Positions 33,401 to 45,215 are shown, counted from the stretch's first letter. The stretch is 64,000 nucleotides of DNA from Phytophthora sp. 'mugwort' (GCA_033558025.1 JAUCEF010000009.1:1302001-1366000); one strand, 5' to 3'. Program-made: numbers and translations. The notes: generated by a model not told the origin, from the sequence alone.

Positions 33401-33730
33401 ATGTGGCACCGCTCTAGACCTCGATCCAAAGAGTAGTCCAGTGATGTCGTGCATGCCATAACACGCGTAAACGTGTGAAGCGTGTCGCGTTCTTCACTCG
33501 CCTGTCCGCCAACGTGGGGCCCCGCCTGGGCTCAAAAATCCACAACGCCTTCGGGTACAGCAGACATAAAGCAACGCCCGCTAAGCGATCGGCAAATGGA
33601 GCCGGGAACTTGGCGTATGGGTGTGAAAGTGGTAGAGACTGAATCCAGTAATGGCCGAGCACGCCGGCGGCGGATTGTAAGACATCAGGATGAAGCCTTA
33701 AGCATGTGGCCTTACCTTCGGGCCACAGCC

Positions 33731-33918
33731 GTCTCTTCCCGGCTGCGGTTCAACATGACCGCGGGAAAGGAGTCCCGCTGACGGGTTCCACCCCGCGATC
33801 GCTTGGATCTGCAGTGGTAAGGGCACCAACGCTCTGGACGTCTCTTCTCTGTCGTGGTTCAACATGTCGCGAGTAAGGAGTCCCACTGACGGGTTTCCGC
33901 CTCGTGGTCGCTTGGGCC
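33731..33918 (+). repeat. tandem duplication with 109-bp period
   Basis: The unit starts GTCTCTTC at 33731 and again at 33840. Both share GGTTCAACATG, AAGGAGTCCC, CTGACGGGTT and TCGCTTGG in the same order. Identity is about 75 percent by eye. Confidence 0.7.
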
Positions 33919-33945
33919 ATTAGCATCGAAGGGTGCCGACACAGG

Positions 33946-33992
33946 CAGTCCTCGCAATAAGTGTGTAGTTGCCTACTCACCTGCGAGGACTG
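33946..33992. repeat. 11-bp inverted repeat
   Basis: CAGTCCTCGCA at 33946-33956 and TGCGAGGACTG at 33982-33992 form a perfect stem with a 25-nt loop. A neighbouring pair (CAATAAG with CTTATTG) could form an alternative pairing. It lies just past the 3' end of the LINE fragment. Confidence 0.6.
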
Positions 33993-34019
33993 TCTTATTG
34001 CTTGCGCCTGGGTTGCCTG

Positions 34020-34626
34020 TCATAAGGCAGCAACATGAAGGTCAATCAGGGCGTGCACCCGAGCCTTGACGTCGATGAGACTTGGTTCATACTCGTGGAA
34101 GCGGATGTCATTGCGGTGCGTCCATAGGCAGCGAAGTACCACAACTCTCACTATGTGGAAGACCGTAAAGAGACTGTAATCAAAGTATTTTTTGGCTCGG
34201 GGCGTAGGCATGATGTCCGCGAAGTAGACCACAGTCGCCCGCTCAATGGAAGACTCAAACCACTGCTGGAACACCTCAAGCCATTCCGCCCATACGGCTG
34301 CCGCAAAGTCACAATACTAAAAGAGGTGGGAGACGTTTCAATGACTCCACACCCATGACGGCAGCGGGTCATAGCGCCTTGCACGTGCTGCAACCTAAAG
34401 CCCACCCAAAGTGCGTTGTGCTGAAGTCTGGACAGCAAGTCCGCGTTCACTGGTAGTACGTGCTTGTTCATCTTTAGGTCCCTGCCCCATACCTCTGCGA
34501 GAGGTGCTTGTTCAAGGCCAACTGCAGTCGTTGGCAGGCCGGGTACCTTATACTGAACCAGGAGCTTGCGTATTAGCGACACCGTGAGATCCGCGACTTC
34601 ATAGCCACTGAAGCTCCAAGTATGGA
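34020..34626 (-). pseudogene. LINE reverse-transcriptase C-terminal (zf-RVT) fragment
   Basis: The minus strand reads LLVQYKVPGLPTTAVGLEQA, then DLLSRLQHNALWVGFRLQHV and CRHGCGVIET, then after a frameshift VWAEWLEVFQQWFESS and LRCLWTHRNDIRFH. This matches the zinc-binding C-terminal region of LINE reverse transcriptases (zf-RVT). The element is 5'-truncated: its catalytic part would lie at higher coordinates, where the P450 begins instead. It therefore sits within about 80 bp of the P450 start codon. Confidence 0.65.
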
Positions 34627-34706
34627 GGACGCAGCCGTAGCGTGCTTGGGGCGGGGTCCAATGGGCATGTTGGCCAACGGTCGTAACTCACGTCGACGCA
34701 CCGTCG

Positions 34707-36278
34707 TTGCTTCAAACGGAGGACAACGTCGGTCCGATCCTCTTCGGCCTGCTGGTCGCTACTGCAGTCGTCACGCTCTACTCAACCCACAGGAAGAATC
34801 CTGTGCCCGATGGTCTCATCCCCGTGCCATTTCTTCCAGGGATCCCATTGCTGGGGAACCTTTTGGAAGGCGCCGCCAAGACGTCTCGCATTCATGACTG
34901 GATCTCCGATCACTTCCAGGCACGCACTGGAAAGCCGTTTGGCGTTCGATTGGTCGGAAAGAACGACCTCATCTACCTAGCTAAACCCGAGCATTTCGAA
35001 CAGGTGCTGAAGCAACAATCCAGCAACTTTAACAAAGGGGTAGCCACGCTCGACGTGTTTTCGGACTTAATGGGGGAAGGCATTTTGCTTGTCAATGGGG
35101 AACGATGGAAGTATCATCGAAAAGTGCTCATTAACCTCTTCAGTGCACGCGCCCTTCGTGACTTCATGACGCCTGTGGTTCAGCAGAATAGCCAAGTGCT
35201 AATGGACATTCTGGCTGGAGCGCGCGACTCGGGAGATGCCCTTAATGTCTTCAAGTTGATGCACAAGTTTACATTCGAGACGTTCGCTGAGATCGGCTTT
35301 GGGAAGACGCTTGGGAACCTGAAATCCACCGACGACCACCCGTGTGAGGTCGCATTTGATGAAGCTCACAAACTTTGTGGGTGGATTCATGGCGCCATCA
35401 TGGTTTTGGAAGTTTAAACGCTGGCTAAATGTGGGAAATAAGCGGCGTTTGATAGATCTTATGAAAGTGATTAACACATTCATAATGGACACAATCTCTG
35501 ATACGATGGAGCGACGCCGAGCCCAAGAAGAAACAACCAAACTGGGTAATCAACCGGTGAAAAAAGACATTGTGTCAATTATCCTCGATATAATGGACGC
35601 AAGTGGACAAACTATCACACCAGCAGACATTCGTGATATTGCCTTCGCCGGAATGATTGCCGGTCGGGACAAGACTGCAGATGCATTAAGCTGGTTAATG
35701 CACATGCTTCACCATAACCCAAACGTTGTTGAAAAACTGCATAAAGTTCTGATCACGAAGCTCCCGCAGCTTGCAGTCTCGGCGAGCTATGTACTATCCA
35801 TGGATGAAGTCCAGGACATTCCGTACTTGGAGGCAACCATTTGGGAGGGGTTACGCTTGTTCCCACCAGTCCCGACGATCCCATACCATTGTATCCGCGA
35901 CACCGTATTTCCTGATGGCACCTTTATTGCAGCAGGCTCCGCCGTGTTGCTGTCGCTCTACTCGGCTGCTCGACTGGAAAGCGTATGGGGCCCCGATGCC
36001 GCATCATTTGTGCCAGAACGATTTCTGGACAAAGAATCGTGATATTTAATACCGGTGTCATCGACCAGTTTTTTTGCGTTCAGTGCTGGATCACGAGTGT
36101 GCGTCGGTCGTAACTTAGCTTTGTTAGCGCTGAAGATTGTGGTGTCATCTCTGGTGTGCGCTTTCGTCTAGTAGAAGTGAGCGGTCAGAACGTCAAAGAC
36201 GGCAGGGATGTAACACTTGGGATGAAAAATCTGCTCATGATGAAAGTGGAAAGAGATCCTGTTAGCGAATTTTGCTGA
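34707..36278 (+). pseudogene. cytochrome P450 pseudogene (full length, three lesions)
   Basis: An oomycete P450 that would have been an ER-anchored monooxygenase. It has an N-terminal membrane anchor, the Pro-rich hinge (PFLPGIPLLGNLLEG), the C-helix region (GERWKYHRKVL), an I-helix (FAGMIAGRDKTADAL) and the K-helix ExxR (WEGLRLFPPVP). The heme loop (FSAGSRVCVGR, Cys present) lies near 36080-36110. A one-base frameshift near 35345-35400, an in-frame TGA at 36040-36042, and another one-base frameshift near 36155-36165 disrupt it. In the I-helix the usual second Thr position of AGRDTT is Lys. With single-base corrections the frame would be continuous, so a sequencing-error explanation is possible for some lesions. 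LINE DNA abuts its 5' side. Confidence 0.82.
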
Positions 36279-37918
36279 CAATACACCTGACGTGCAAGTG
36301 GGGGACTCTGTTTGCCGCATGATATATGATGACGTATTGGAATTCCTAGTTGCTTAGTTTATAAGCAAATGTGAACGGATAGAAGTTCTAATTCGTTTTA
36401 AACGCAATGCAATAAGCTAAGAAACGTAACAGTAAAAAAAACTACAAAGTACAAAATATTGCGCTTTACGCGGCTGTACACTGAGACAACCAATTGGCAG
36501 ACGTGGATAGTCAGTCGTTCTTAGAATTCATTCAGCGAAAACTACGTTCAGTTTTCACATTCGTCAGCAACGAATATAGCTCACAATAAGTTCGGTACTT
36601 AGTCCTCATTGGACGGAAATGTAAGTCGACATCATCCATTCCCCTCCCCCCAACCACACACTCACTCACCTCACCGACCTCGACTGGTTTCCGCTTTGTG
36701 TCTCTGGCAATATTTATCAAGTCCCAACAAATTTACGCATTTATAGAAAGGAACGAAGCATGCTAGACGGAAGGGCTTCTGTCATCAGTTTTCCACGCCC
36801 TGGTCATTTTTTTTTCGAATCGTTGTCCTCTCTTTGATGCAGTGATTTTTTCAACGTGATACAGTATCCATCCACCCTCTAAACCATTCTTGGGAAAATC
36901 ACGCCTTTTAGTGAGTTTCTGTTTGTCGAGTCGTCGTCACGTTGGGGTACAGCTGGTGCTGGCACAGCACCACAACATGAATTCCAACAATGTCGACGAT
37001 CGTTCGAGATAATGACGCGCCGGCGACTTAGAAATCAGAGGCAGATGGTCGGGTTGGTAAACACATCGTGTTCTAGTTTGTAGAAAGTCCTCTTCGACAG
37101 TAGAGACTCTACGGGTGAATACAAAATAGTGATCCGATGACCAGATATCTTTGGATTTACTTATGTATTTCAAATGTTACTTCTGAATACCTAATACAGT
37201 ATCTTGCACGTCCGTAGCTTGACCTGGCACGTAAAAAAATACGTATGTTGGAGCCAGACCTTTCATGGAGAGTTACATGAAAGGAAGTAAATTTGCTTGT
37301 TCTACGAGTCGTAGAACAAGAATATATATTCGCATTCGTAGACTACGAGACGGACTAACCAAATTACAACATATAATATCCTAGTTTTGAATTACTATAT
37401 AATATCCTAGTTTTGAATTACTGTACCTACGGATAAATGCCCTTTTAAGGATAAGGTACTTAAAAGTACCTTTTCACGAACCGTTAAGTAGCGGAGCCTA
37501 CCATTATGCAGGTTGGTTAATTTGACGAAATCTTGTCGTAACTTATTTTTGCTTTACAACCGTAAACTGGTAAAGAGTTATAACAAGCCTTCTCGCTTCG
37601 TAACGCCGTTTATAAAACGTTGACGTAAAAATACTCGCAGGTTTTAAAGGTTGGGAAAGCCAGCAGCTGATTCATCCTACGCCATTGTCCCACCACCTTC
37701 GTTGCGTCAATCTACATCTCCTCTATTCTTATAAAAGAGCACTATAGTTACAGACAAGAATCGTGGAAGCTTCACATCGCACTTTCCCTCCAATACAACT
37801 GCCATGCTGTGGTTATTTTAGTCTTGGCGAGATTCTACAATGGTAGCTTCTTGGCCGCGTCCAACGCTTTTCAGCTAAGACCCGAAGGGACCGACGGTGG
37901 TTATTCGGAAGCATTTTC
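36279..37918. other. intergenic, promoter side of ATPase 1
   Basis: About 1.6 kb, AT-rich, no gene recognised. It contains a two-copy 26-bp tandem repeat at 37375-37426, a TATA-like CTTATAAAAG near 37729, and a weak initiator-like TTCACATCGCACTTTCC near 37772. The best initiator match is at 37919. Confidence 0.5.
37375..37426 (+). repeat. two-copy 26-bp tandem repeat
   Basis: AATATCCTAGTTTTGAATTA begins at 37375 and again at 37401. Near-perfect direct repeat. Confidence 0.75.
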
Positions 37919-37934
37919 GCTCATTATCCAAATC
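37919..37934 (+). promoter_or_regulatory. candidate oomycete initiator of ATPase 1
   Basis: GCTCATTATCCAAATC matches about 13 of 16 positions of the oomycete initiator GCTCATTYBNCAWTTT. It lies about 100 nt upstream of the chosen ATG at 38020. The spacing resembles that in the two palindrome ATPases. Confidence 0.55.
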
Positions 37935-38019
37935 ACCACAGCATACAGCGGAATTGTCAGTTCAAGACCAGACAAGCAAGTTCACATACACAGCAGAGAT
38001 AGCAGCCGAAAGGCCCGTC

Positions 38020-41000
38020 ATGATTCCGCAGCCGTCTTCGGCAGATCCGCTTCACACCAAGCTCGGAATCACCTTACGAAGAAATTCTCGAAGCTCACGG
38101 GGCTCATTGGTACTTGATCACATCCGAAGTGAGAGCGAGCAGTATTGGCAAGCCTACATTAAGGTCGACGAGTTGTCGGTACGCGAGCCTCATAGTCGAA
38201 TCTCAGCTGCCAACCTCGAGCAAAGCCATGGTCTGACATTGGCAGAGGTCGAAGAGGTTCGTCGATCATGTGGATATAACCGCTTGTCGCCGCCCAAAGC
38301 TGTGCCGGACTATATTCTGTTTCTACAACAGTTTCTCAACATGTTCATGCTCCTCCTGTCGGCTGCTGCAATTCTCAGTCTCATCGCTTACTTCATTAAC
38401 ACTTCGACAGAGATGAATCTGTACCTGGCTATCCTCCTCTTTGCGGTGGTATTTGGTACTTGTACAGCAACATTTCTTCAGGAACGGTCGACGGGTAAAG
38501 CAATGGATTCATTCAAGAACATGCTACCAGCTCAATGTACGGTCGTGCGTGACGGAATAAATCAAACGATCGCAGCGGAAGAGCTTGTGGTTGGAGACTT
38601 AGTCTGGGTTCGAAATGGCGATAAAGTCCCGGCAGATCTCCGAATCTTACAGTGCAATCATCTCAAGGTCGAGAACTCTTCATTGACAGGTGAATCCGAG
38701 TTGATTTCTCTTACCTCCGACGTTCAGGATCACAGCGTCGCCCATCTCGAGTGCAAGAACATCGCCTTCAACGGTTCCCTGTGCTTTGACGGCGCAGCGC
38801 TGGGCTTGGTGTTGACTATTGGAGATAAGACGGTACTCGGCCAAATCGCTAAGCTTTCGACCTCATCAACCCTTCCTGAAACAAATATGCAGCGCGAAGT
38901 CAAGGCATTTGTGCGTTTTATCGCCATCCTTGCGTTTGTGATGGCTAGCGTCCTCTTTATTCTCGGCGTCATCCACAAGAACGGCGAAGACGTCCTCATC
39001 ACGTTCGTCGATGGTTTCCTAGTGATTCTCGTGGCCAATGTGCCTCAAGGTCTCCACGTCACAGTTACGTCTCTGCTCACAATTACAGCAGGTCGATTGG
39101 CAGCAAAGAATGTGTTTGTGAAGCGCTTGGACTGCGTCGAGACATTGGGCTCCATTTCCCTCATCGCCACCGACAAGACGGGCACGCTAACGAAAAATAT
39201 CATGACTGTGACAGATATTTGGACTGGTCGCGAGTTCTTTGCTCAACCTTCGGAAGAATCTATGGAGATTGTACCAGATACTACGATAGACTATTTGTCG
39301 GGTATGACCCCGAAAGCTGTGCTCACCCGTGGCGCCACACTTTGTAATCGTGCTGCACCAGACATCGCTCGGATGGAAAATATTCAGATTTCTATTGATG
39401 ATTCGGTAGATTTCGGGACTACTCGCAAAATTCGGAGCCCTTCGATAATTCGTGAACAACGGAAGTTAACGACCAAGCGCCAGTATACCGGTAACCCGTC
39501 GGATATCGCGTTGCTTCGCTTTGCAGACCTCAACTTTTCCGCCGATGTGACTCGCCAAGAGTATCCGCTACTCTTTGAGATTCCATTTAACTCGACAAAA
39601 AAGTGGCAGCTCGTCATTGTGCCGGCTCCAGGAGCCAAACTTTCTCGACGCAGCTTTGACGTTTTCATGAAAGGAGCCCCTGAAGTCATCATCAAGCGAT
39701 GCAGCACGATTATGTCGGCAGCAGGCCACGAGATACCGATAAATGACGCAGTGAATAGCGAGTTCTTCCACGCGTACGAAACGTTTGGAAGGAAAGGACG
39801 ACGGGTAATTGCGCTTGCTACACGACGTTTTGAGTCGTCAAGCGCTCAGTTTTCGGCCGAAGATTGCAACTTTCCGTCCGAGGACTTGTGCTTTGTGGGC
39901 ATCACAGCCATCATGGACCCTCCGCGTGACGACGTCCCTACCGCGATTGCTAAGTGCAAGGCGGCAGGGATTAAAGTCTTCATGGTCACTGGTGATCACC
40001 CGTCGACTGGTCGAGCTATTGGTGCGGAGATTGGGCTCCTGGACGAAAATGGACGTGTGTTAGAGCTGTTGGAACCTCCTTCCACGAACGAGACGGTAAA
40101 ACTTCCAGAGGATTTCCACACATATGATGGTGCTGTAGTCCACGGCGGGTTTGTAAACTTACTCTCGGATCAAGATTTAAAGGCGATTCTTCGGTTAAAA
40201 TCCGTCGTATTTGCGCGGACTACCCCTCAGCATAAACTTCAGATTGTCAAAGCGAGTCAAGAGATTGGAGAATGTGTCGGAGTGACTGGAGACGGTGTGA
40301 ACGACGCACCAGCTTTAAAGCAAGCCGACGTGGGCGTTGCCATGGGCAAGAACGGGAGCGATGTCGCTCGACAAGCGGCAGATATCATCCTCATGGACGA
40401 CAACTTTTCGTCCATTGTGCGTGGCGTCGAGCAAGGACGCATTATTTTCGATAACGTCAAAAAGACGATCGCGTACACGTTAACCCACTTGTGGCCAGAG
40501 ATCTTGCCATTAGCCATTTATTTGGCTCTTGGGATGCCCACAGGTATGACTGCCCTCCAGATTTTAAGTATTGATCTCGGCACAGAACTTGGTCCCGCAA
40601 TTTCCATCGCCCATGAAGGAGGCGAACACGACATTATGAACCGTCCACCTCGTAATGTCAAGAAGGACCGTCTCATCTCAAAGTCGTTGCTAGTCTACTC
40701 GTATATTGTCGTGGGGATGATCAATGCCGGTGGCTGTTTGCTCGCATATGGCGCGGTGTTCTGGCGCCATGGCGTCCCGTTTTCAGACTTGTTTATGAGT
40801 GCAGAGGACTATTGGGTTAAGAAAGCGCAGCCACTGTGCATCACAGCCACGGAATGCTTCGACGCTCAAGGCCAGATGACAATACTCGCGGAAGCCTGTG
40901 CTTCATGGTACATTTCGCTGGTTGTTTGCCAGTTTTTCCACATTTGGATGGTTAAATCGCGCCGTACATCGGTAATTAAGGCTGGGATTTTCAAGAACGT

Positions 41001-41226
41001 CGTCACATTGTATGGTGGAGCAATGGAGATGTTAATCGTGGTACTTGTCGTGTACGTGCCTGGCATCCAGTCGTTCTTTGGCACCGCTACCGTTGACTAT
41101 GTGCCATGGCTGATTGGCTGTGGCGCCGGTATCATCACGTGTTTGTACAGCGAAGCTATTAAGGCCGTGGCACGACGACAAGTCCCTGGACAAGAAGACT
41201 GGCTCGCACTATGGGTAGCATGGTAG
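38020..41226 (+). CDS. type IIC P-type ATPase (Na,K/H,K-ATPase alpha-like), copy 1
   Basis: Intronless, 1,068 residues, expected in the plasma membrane to pump monovalent cations with ATP. The actuator TGES, phosphorylation motif DKTGTLTKN (Asp385), nucleotide-site KGAPEVIIKRC, and hinge TGDGVNDAPALKQADVG are all intact. About ten membrane spans are visible, starting with LFLQQFLNMFMLLLSAAAIL. The M4 motif reads PQGL (Gln343) where animal Na,K-ATPases have PEGL. M5 reads YTLTHLWPEI and M6 IDLGTELGPA. Copy-specific changes are PQGLHVTV (PQGLPATV in copies 2 and 3) and GDHPSTGRAIG (GDHPLTARAIA there). The open frame extends upstream to 37897, but that codon is GTG; the first in-frame ATG is 38020. 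A piggyBac element lies 36 bp past the stop. Ion specificity cannot be read directly. Confidence 0.9.
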   Translation: MIPQPSSADPLHTKLGITLRRNSRSSRGSLVLDHIRSESEQYWQAYIKVDELSVREPHSRISAANLEQSHGLTLAEVEEVRRSCGYNRLSPPKAVPDYILFLQQFLNMFMLLLSAAAILSLIAYFINTSTEMNLYLAILLFAVVFGTCTATFLQERSTGKAMDSFKNMLPAQCTVVRDGINQTIAAEELVVGDLVWVRNGDKVPADLRILQCNHLKVENSSLTGESELISLTSDVQDHSVAHLECKNIAFNGSLCFDGAALGLVLTIGDKTVLGQIAKLSTSSTLPETNMQREVKAFVRFIAILAFVMASVLFILGVIHKNGEDVLITFVDGFLVILVANVPQGLHVTVTSLLTITAGRLAAKNVFVKRLDCVETLGSISLIATDKTGTLTKNIMTVTDIWTGREFFAQPSEESMEIVPDTTIDYLSGMTPKAVLTRGATLCNRAAPDIARMENIQISIDDSVDFGTTRKIRSPSIIREQRKLTTKRQYTGNPSDIALLRFADLNFSADVTRQEYPLLFEIPFNSTKKWQLVIVPAPGAKLSRRSFDVFMKGAPEVIIKRCSTIMSAAGHEIPINDAVNSEFFHAYETFGRKGRRVIALATRRFESSSAQFSAEDCNFPSEDLCFVGITAIMDPPRDDVPTAIAKCKAAGIKVFMVTGDHPSTGRAIGAEIGLLDENGRVLELLEPPSTNETVKLPEDFHTYDGAVVHGGFVNLLSDQDLKAILRLKSVVFARTTPQHKLQIVKASQEIGECVGVTGDGVNDAPALKQADVGVAMGKNGSDVARQAADIILMDDNFSSIVRGVEQGRIIFDNVKKTIAYTLTHLWPEILPLAIYLALGMPTGMTALQILSIDLGTELGPAISIAHEGGEHDIMNRPPRNVKKDRLISKSLLVYSYIVVGMINAGGCLLAYGAVFWRHGVPFSDLFMSAEDYWVKKAQPLCITATECFDAQGQMTILAEACASWYISLVVCQFFHIWMVKSRRTSVIKAGIFKNVVTLYGGAMEMLIVVLVVYVPGIQSFFGTATVDYVPWLIGCGAGIITCLYSEAIKAVARRQVPGQEDWLALWVAW

Positions 41227-41719
41227 CTTATTAGGAGTCGAGAAGAAGATAACCTTCTTACTTTAACCCCTTAGTTCCCGGAAAAAAGCAGGGGGTATAT
41301 TTTGATCCATATGTTCTACCCTAAAACATAAGAATATATAGGAATTTGTATGTATCTGTCTTAAGCTCGCTTCCTTGCGGGAGGGTTAAGTGGGGCGTAA
41401 AGGGCTACTCGGTGGGTAGAGTACATGCATCTCAAACACAACATGTCTTATATTGCTTCAAAAGCTGTCATCCTTACCGCTTATGATGATAAAACCAACC
41501 AAAGAACTGTACTGTTTATTGGATGGCCCGTTTTTTTAAGTGTTGCAAACTTCCAGCTTCCGGCTTTATACATTTCGACCACTAAGAAGGTCAGAAAGAC
41601 ACAAGTTCACTTGATTGCTTTGCGCCCTAGCTGCAAGAGAATGCACTACCAAATCAGAAAGACAAACCTTCACTTGATTGCTATGCGATACGCTCGACCC
41701 CTACCTGCACTGCCTACGG

Positions 41720-44700
41720 TTCATCTTCCTCCATATCTCCATCTTCGCTTTCAGCGCTGCCGTCCGAAGCCGCTCGGGGACGCCGTCGCTTCTTGCCCGG
41801 GTGCGTAGGTGGTGGGCGATCGCGGGTCTTGTGCTCCTGCGGCAGAACAGGGGACGTCGTTCCCGTTGCTCCAGTCGTCGTGCCAGATACGGTAGCACGT
41901 TCTCCCACGCCCGTCACGAACTATATTGCAAAGATATTTGCTAAAATCTATGTTAGAATTGCAAAACAGGTTTAGATAAAGATTCACAGACACGTACTGT
42001 CGGTTGCCGGAGAAACACTCGGGGCAGGGGTACTTCGTGTAATTCCTGGGCTTCGACTTGTATAGCGCACACTTTGCAGGGGCGATGGCGGCGTTTCAGC
42101 CCTTGTTCGTTGTCCACTCTGTCTGGGTTTTCTTCGACGGTGACCTCACTCAGCACCTGTCGGCGCGGTCTCCTGGAACCCGCTTGCTTCTCTGCGCACG
42201 GAGAAGCTGCCGTCCGATCCTGGGCCCGGATAGCGCTCTGTTCGTTCAGCAATAACAATAAATGGTTATGTTAGTCGTTATGTTGACCATAACTCCGCAA
42301 AGCAGCTTATGTCGGATCCGTCAACATAATCCTTACCTCGATTGCTTTCGAACGCCTGAGGAGAATTGATTGTCAGTAGTTGAGTAGTGTTCTGTACTTT
42401 GCGACTGTGGCGAACACTATAAAAGCGTTCACCATGGCCATGTCCAGCAAGCCGAGAAACAGAGCCTTTTAATACTTCCGTGTTTTGTAGCAGGGCTAGA
42501 TACTGTACCTCTGCATCTGGAGTTGGTCGTGCACGTCCACACACCCCATCCTGCGGTGGTAGTCGCAGACCAACTCCGGTGAAGAGACGCTTTTCATTTC
42601 TCCATGAACGCGATGCACCAGTATAGGTACACACATTCGCAGTTAGCAACAATTAGTCTCCACAGCCAAAACGATTTACTTACTGACTGATCCTGTGCGG
42701 CAACTGCCTCTGGTGGTGAGTAGATGAACGGGTTTGCGATCCATCCACGTTGCTACTGTAATCTGGGGGAATGTCTTGTTCTGGGCAAGCTTGGTAGTTC
42801 CTTGAGGGTGGTGCACTATCTTCCTCTTCTTCACAGTCTTAACATCCTTCTTATTTATAACGCCCTTCGCATAGCCTGCTCAATCTGTCTGGATGATACC
42901 TGTCAAATAGAAACGGCGGTGCAGCAGTTCCAACGGCAACTTGACGGATGTGTAGAAGCGATCGGTGACGACTAGACGCCACGGCGACGTTGGTGATGGA
43001 GGACAAAATGCGTTTATATTTCGCAGCACTTCAGCTTTTCCGGTATTGTTGTCTGTCGGCACAGGTGTCCGCAGGTGGGTCTTGGCACCACAGTAAATTT
43101 CAATCCTGTCACAGCACCAGAAACGTCACACATAGATTATTTCTGCTTTATGTTGGATTCGTATTCGACCAAGTGCTGCTTATGCTGACCGCAGACCAAC
43201 ATAAGCACTTTTTTTTTACCAAAAAAGGCCGCAGCCTGCCACAACATCCACATTACAAACCTCAAGCAGTATGCCGTTTTCGCGCACGCAGCAACAAATA
43301 CCTTTGTCCCCCACTTGTGCGGTTTATCCTTGTTGAACTGGCGAGTCGGGTTGTAGCGAGAACGAGACGGCAATGTGGCTTCGTCAAAGCTTACACGGGG
43401 GACGTTCGGTATCCTCGGGCGAATGTTCGTTGCAGAACATCCACAACGGGTCGTATCTTCCACGCTCGATCAGTGCTGGCTTGCGGAGACTTGTTGTTAG
43501 AGAAATGTAGATATCCCATAACATGAAAGAAGCGATTCTTCGGCATGAAAAACTTGAACCGATTAGAGGATAGCGCCCCTCTTTGCTTGGCATACCAGCG
43601 CGCTGCGATACCCTTGGCGTCAGCATGCGCGCAGTCAGCAGGCCACACAACTGTTAGCACTTCGTAGGGCTAGATGTCAGCAACACCAGAGAGTCGGCTG
43701 CGGATATCTCCCAGCTCTTCCGCTTCATCGCCATTCCGCCGCTGCTATGAGCGGAATAAACTCATAGTGCGTGGTAGCGGTTGCTTTCCTCGGCGATCTG
43801 TCTCCACAACTCGGGCGGCATGAAGTAGAACAGAAGCGCTAACGGATCGTCAGCCACCTACATGACGCTATGGCTTGGACCGTACGGGCCATCGTGCAAG
43901 TCAGTGTACGTCGGGCCAGGTCCCTACTTTGCTGATCTAAGAATAGCATACACACCACAAGTTAGTATATGTTGGCTCTTACGTTGGATATCGACCATCG
44001 TGGTAAATCCCTATGTTGAATCAGGTAGTCATAGCGTACCATGTTCTCATCCGTGTGTCCGCATGATCGAGATCGCTTTCTTGTTTTGTAACATAGATGA
44101 ACAAACAGACTCTGATATCTCCACCCCTTCCACATCAGAGTCTTCGTCAGTGAGATCTCCAATATCCCAGTACTCCTCCCAATCCTCGTCATCGCCGTCG
44201 CAATCCACCTCGCCTTCATACTCTTCCTCCAACAAGGCGTCATCGTCGGAATCAGGCCAGTACACTCCTCTGCACCAGCGGCCATCATGTTTGCGTCCCC
44301 ATCCATAACGCAGGCTAGCGGTCGGCTCACAGTGGGCTGGCTCACAACGGAAGCTTCCCCATCTTTGGAAGCGCCCGAAGCGTCACCGTCGTCCTGTAGC
44401 ACACCCCGGCGACGATCCGTGAATCTCGACCCGTTCGCCGTTGCTTATCCCGCGCAGGAATGACTGCTCGTGATGCTGGTCGCTGGTCAGGGGTCACGCG
44501 CGCGAGCGTGGCAACCTCTTCCACCGCCGCAGCCGTCGTCACATTGTCGGCAAGGCCTGCCGCCACCTCGACTGACTCCAGCTCGGGCGGCTCGACTGCT
44601 ACTGGCTCGACTAGAGCCGTCTCGCCCGCTGCCCCTCGTCCTCCGCCTCCTTCGCCTCCGCTTCGACAAGCATCGTCTCTCCTCCCGTCAATGTCTCCTT

Positions 44701-44980
44701 CGCCCCCACCGCATCATCTGCCATCGCCTCCTTCGCCTTCGCTCTTGGCAATGCCTCCATTGATCGCCGAATCGCCGTGGCCGCCGTGGTCCTTTTCGCG
44801 CCCTCTTTCCTTCTTTTCGTTTGATGCTTGCCGTCGTCCCCGCGTCCACAACCTCACCCACTACTCGTCGAAGCTGACGCGCATGTCTGTCGCTGAGTTG
44901 CGCCACCCTGCACAGCTGCTGCTCTTGGTCCGTTAGCTTGTGCCGCGGTTGCTTCCCCGTGTTTCCTACCATCTTGCTCT
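41720..44980 (-). pseudogene. piggyBac-type transposase relic
   Basis: The minus strand reads, in order, a charged N-terminal part (about 44980-44690), an acidic stretch near 44047-44265 (many Glu/Asp), FHVMGYLHFSNNKSPQ near 43510, and VSFDEATLPSRSRYNP near 43370 (first catalytic Asp). Next come KPHKWGTKVFVAACAKT, LVVTDRFYTSVKLPLELLHR near 42970 (second Asp), GCVDVHDQLQMQRYS near 42520 (third Asp), and a C-terminal zinc ribbon near 42030-42100 (PCKVCAI, then KYPCPECFSGNRQ). All three Asp positions are visible, but stops and frameshifts separate them, including TAG and TAA codons around 42450-42500. It is not autonomous as read. Confidence 0.82.
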
Positions 44981-45215
44981 CGTCTCGCTCTTTCAAGAAT
45001 GAAGACTGCTGGAATCCACCAGTTCGTGGTGGGTGAGAAGGACACTCTCTATCACGTTCAACCGAACTGCATCTGGGCGAAACCTAAACCTGTGTATTTG
45101 GCTGTTTTCTACTCAAACCGTTGTCTTGATTTCACTATGCTGTGAAAATCGACAGTACACACATACAAACACCAAGTACACCAAGTATAAAAGTTGCTTA
45201 TGTTCTACCTCTAAC

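Noticed and set aside
36020..36075. Explaining the P450 stop codon as an intron
   Set aside because: A GT...AG pair around it would be only about 30 nt, too short for a spliceable intron. A nonsense lesion is more likely.
37897..38019. 41-codon upstream extension of ATPase copy 1
   Set aside because: The frame opens at GTG, not ATG, and a good initiator match (37919) lies inside it.
44460..44936. 158-codon Ser/Thr/Pro-rich plus-strand ORF
   Set aside because: It lies antisense to the charged N-terminal part of the piggyBac transposase; its composition is what that antisense strand would give.
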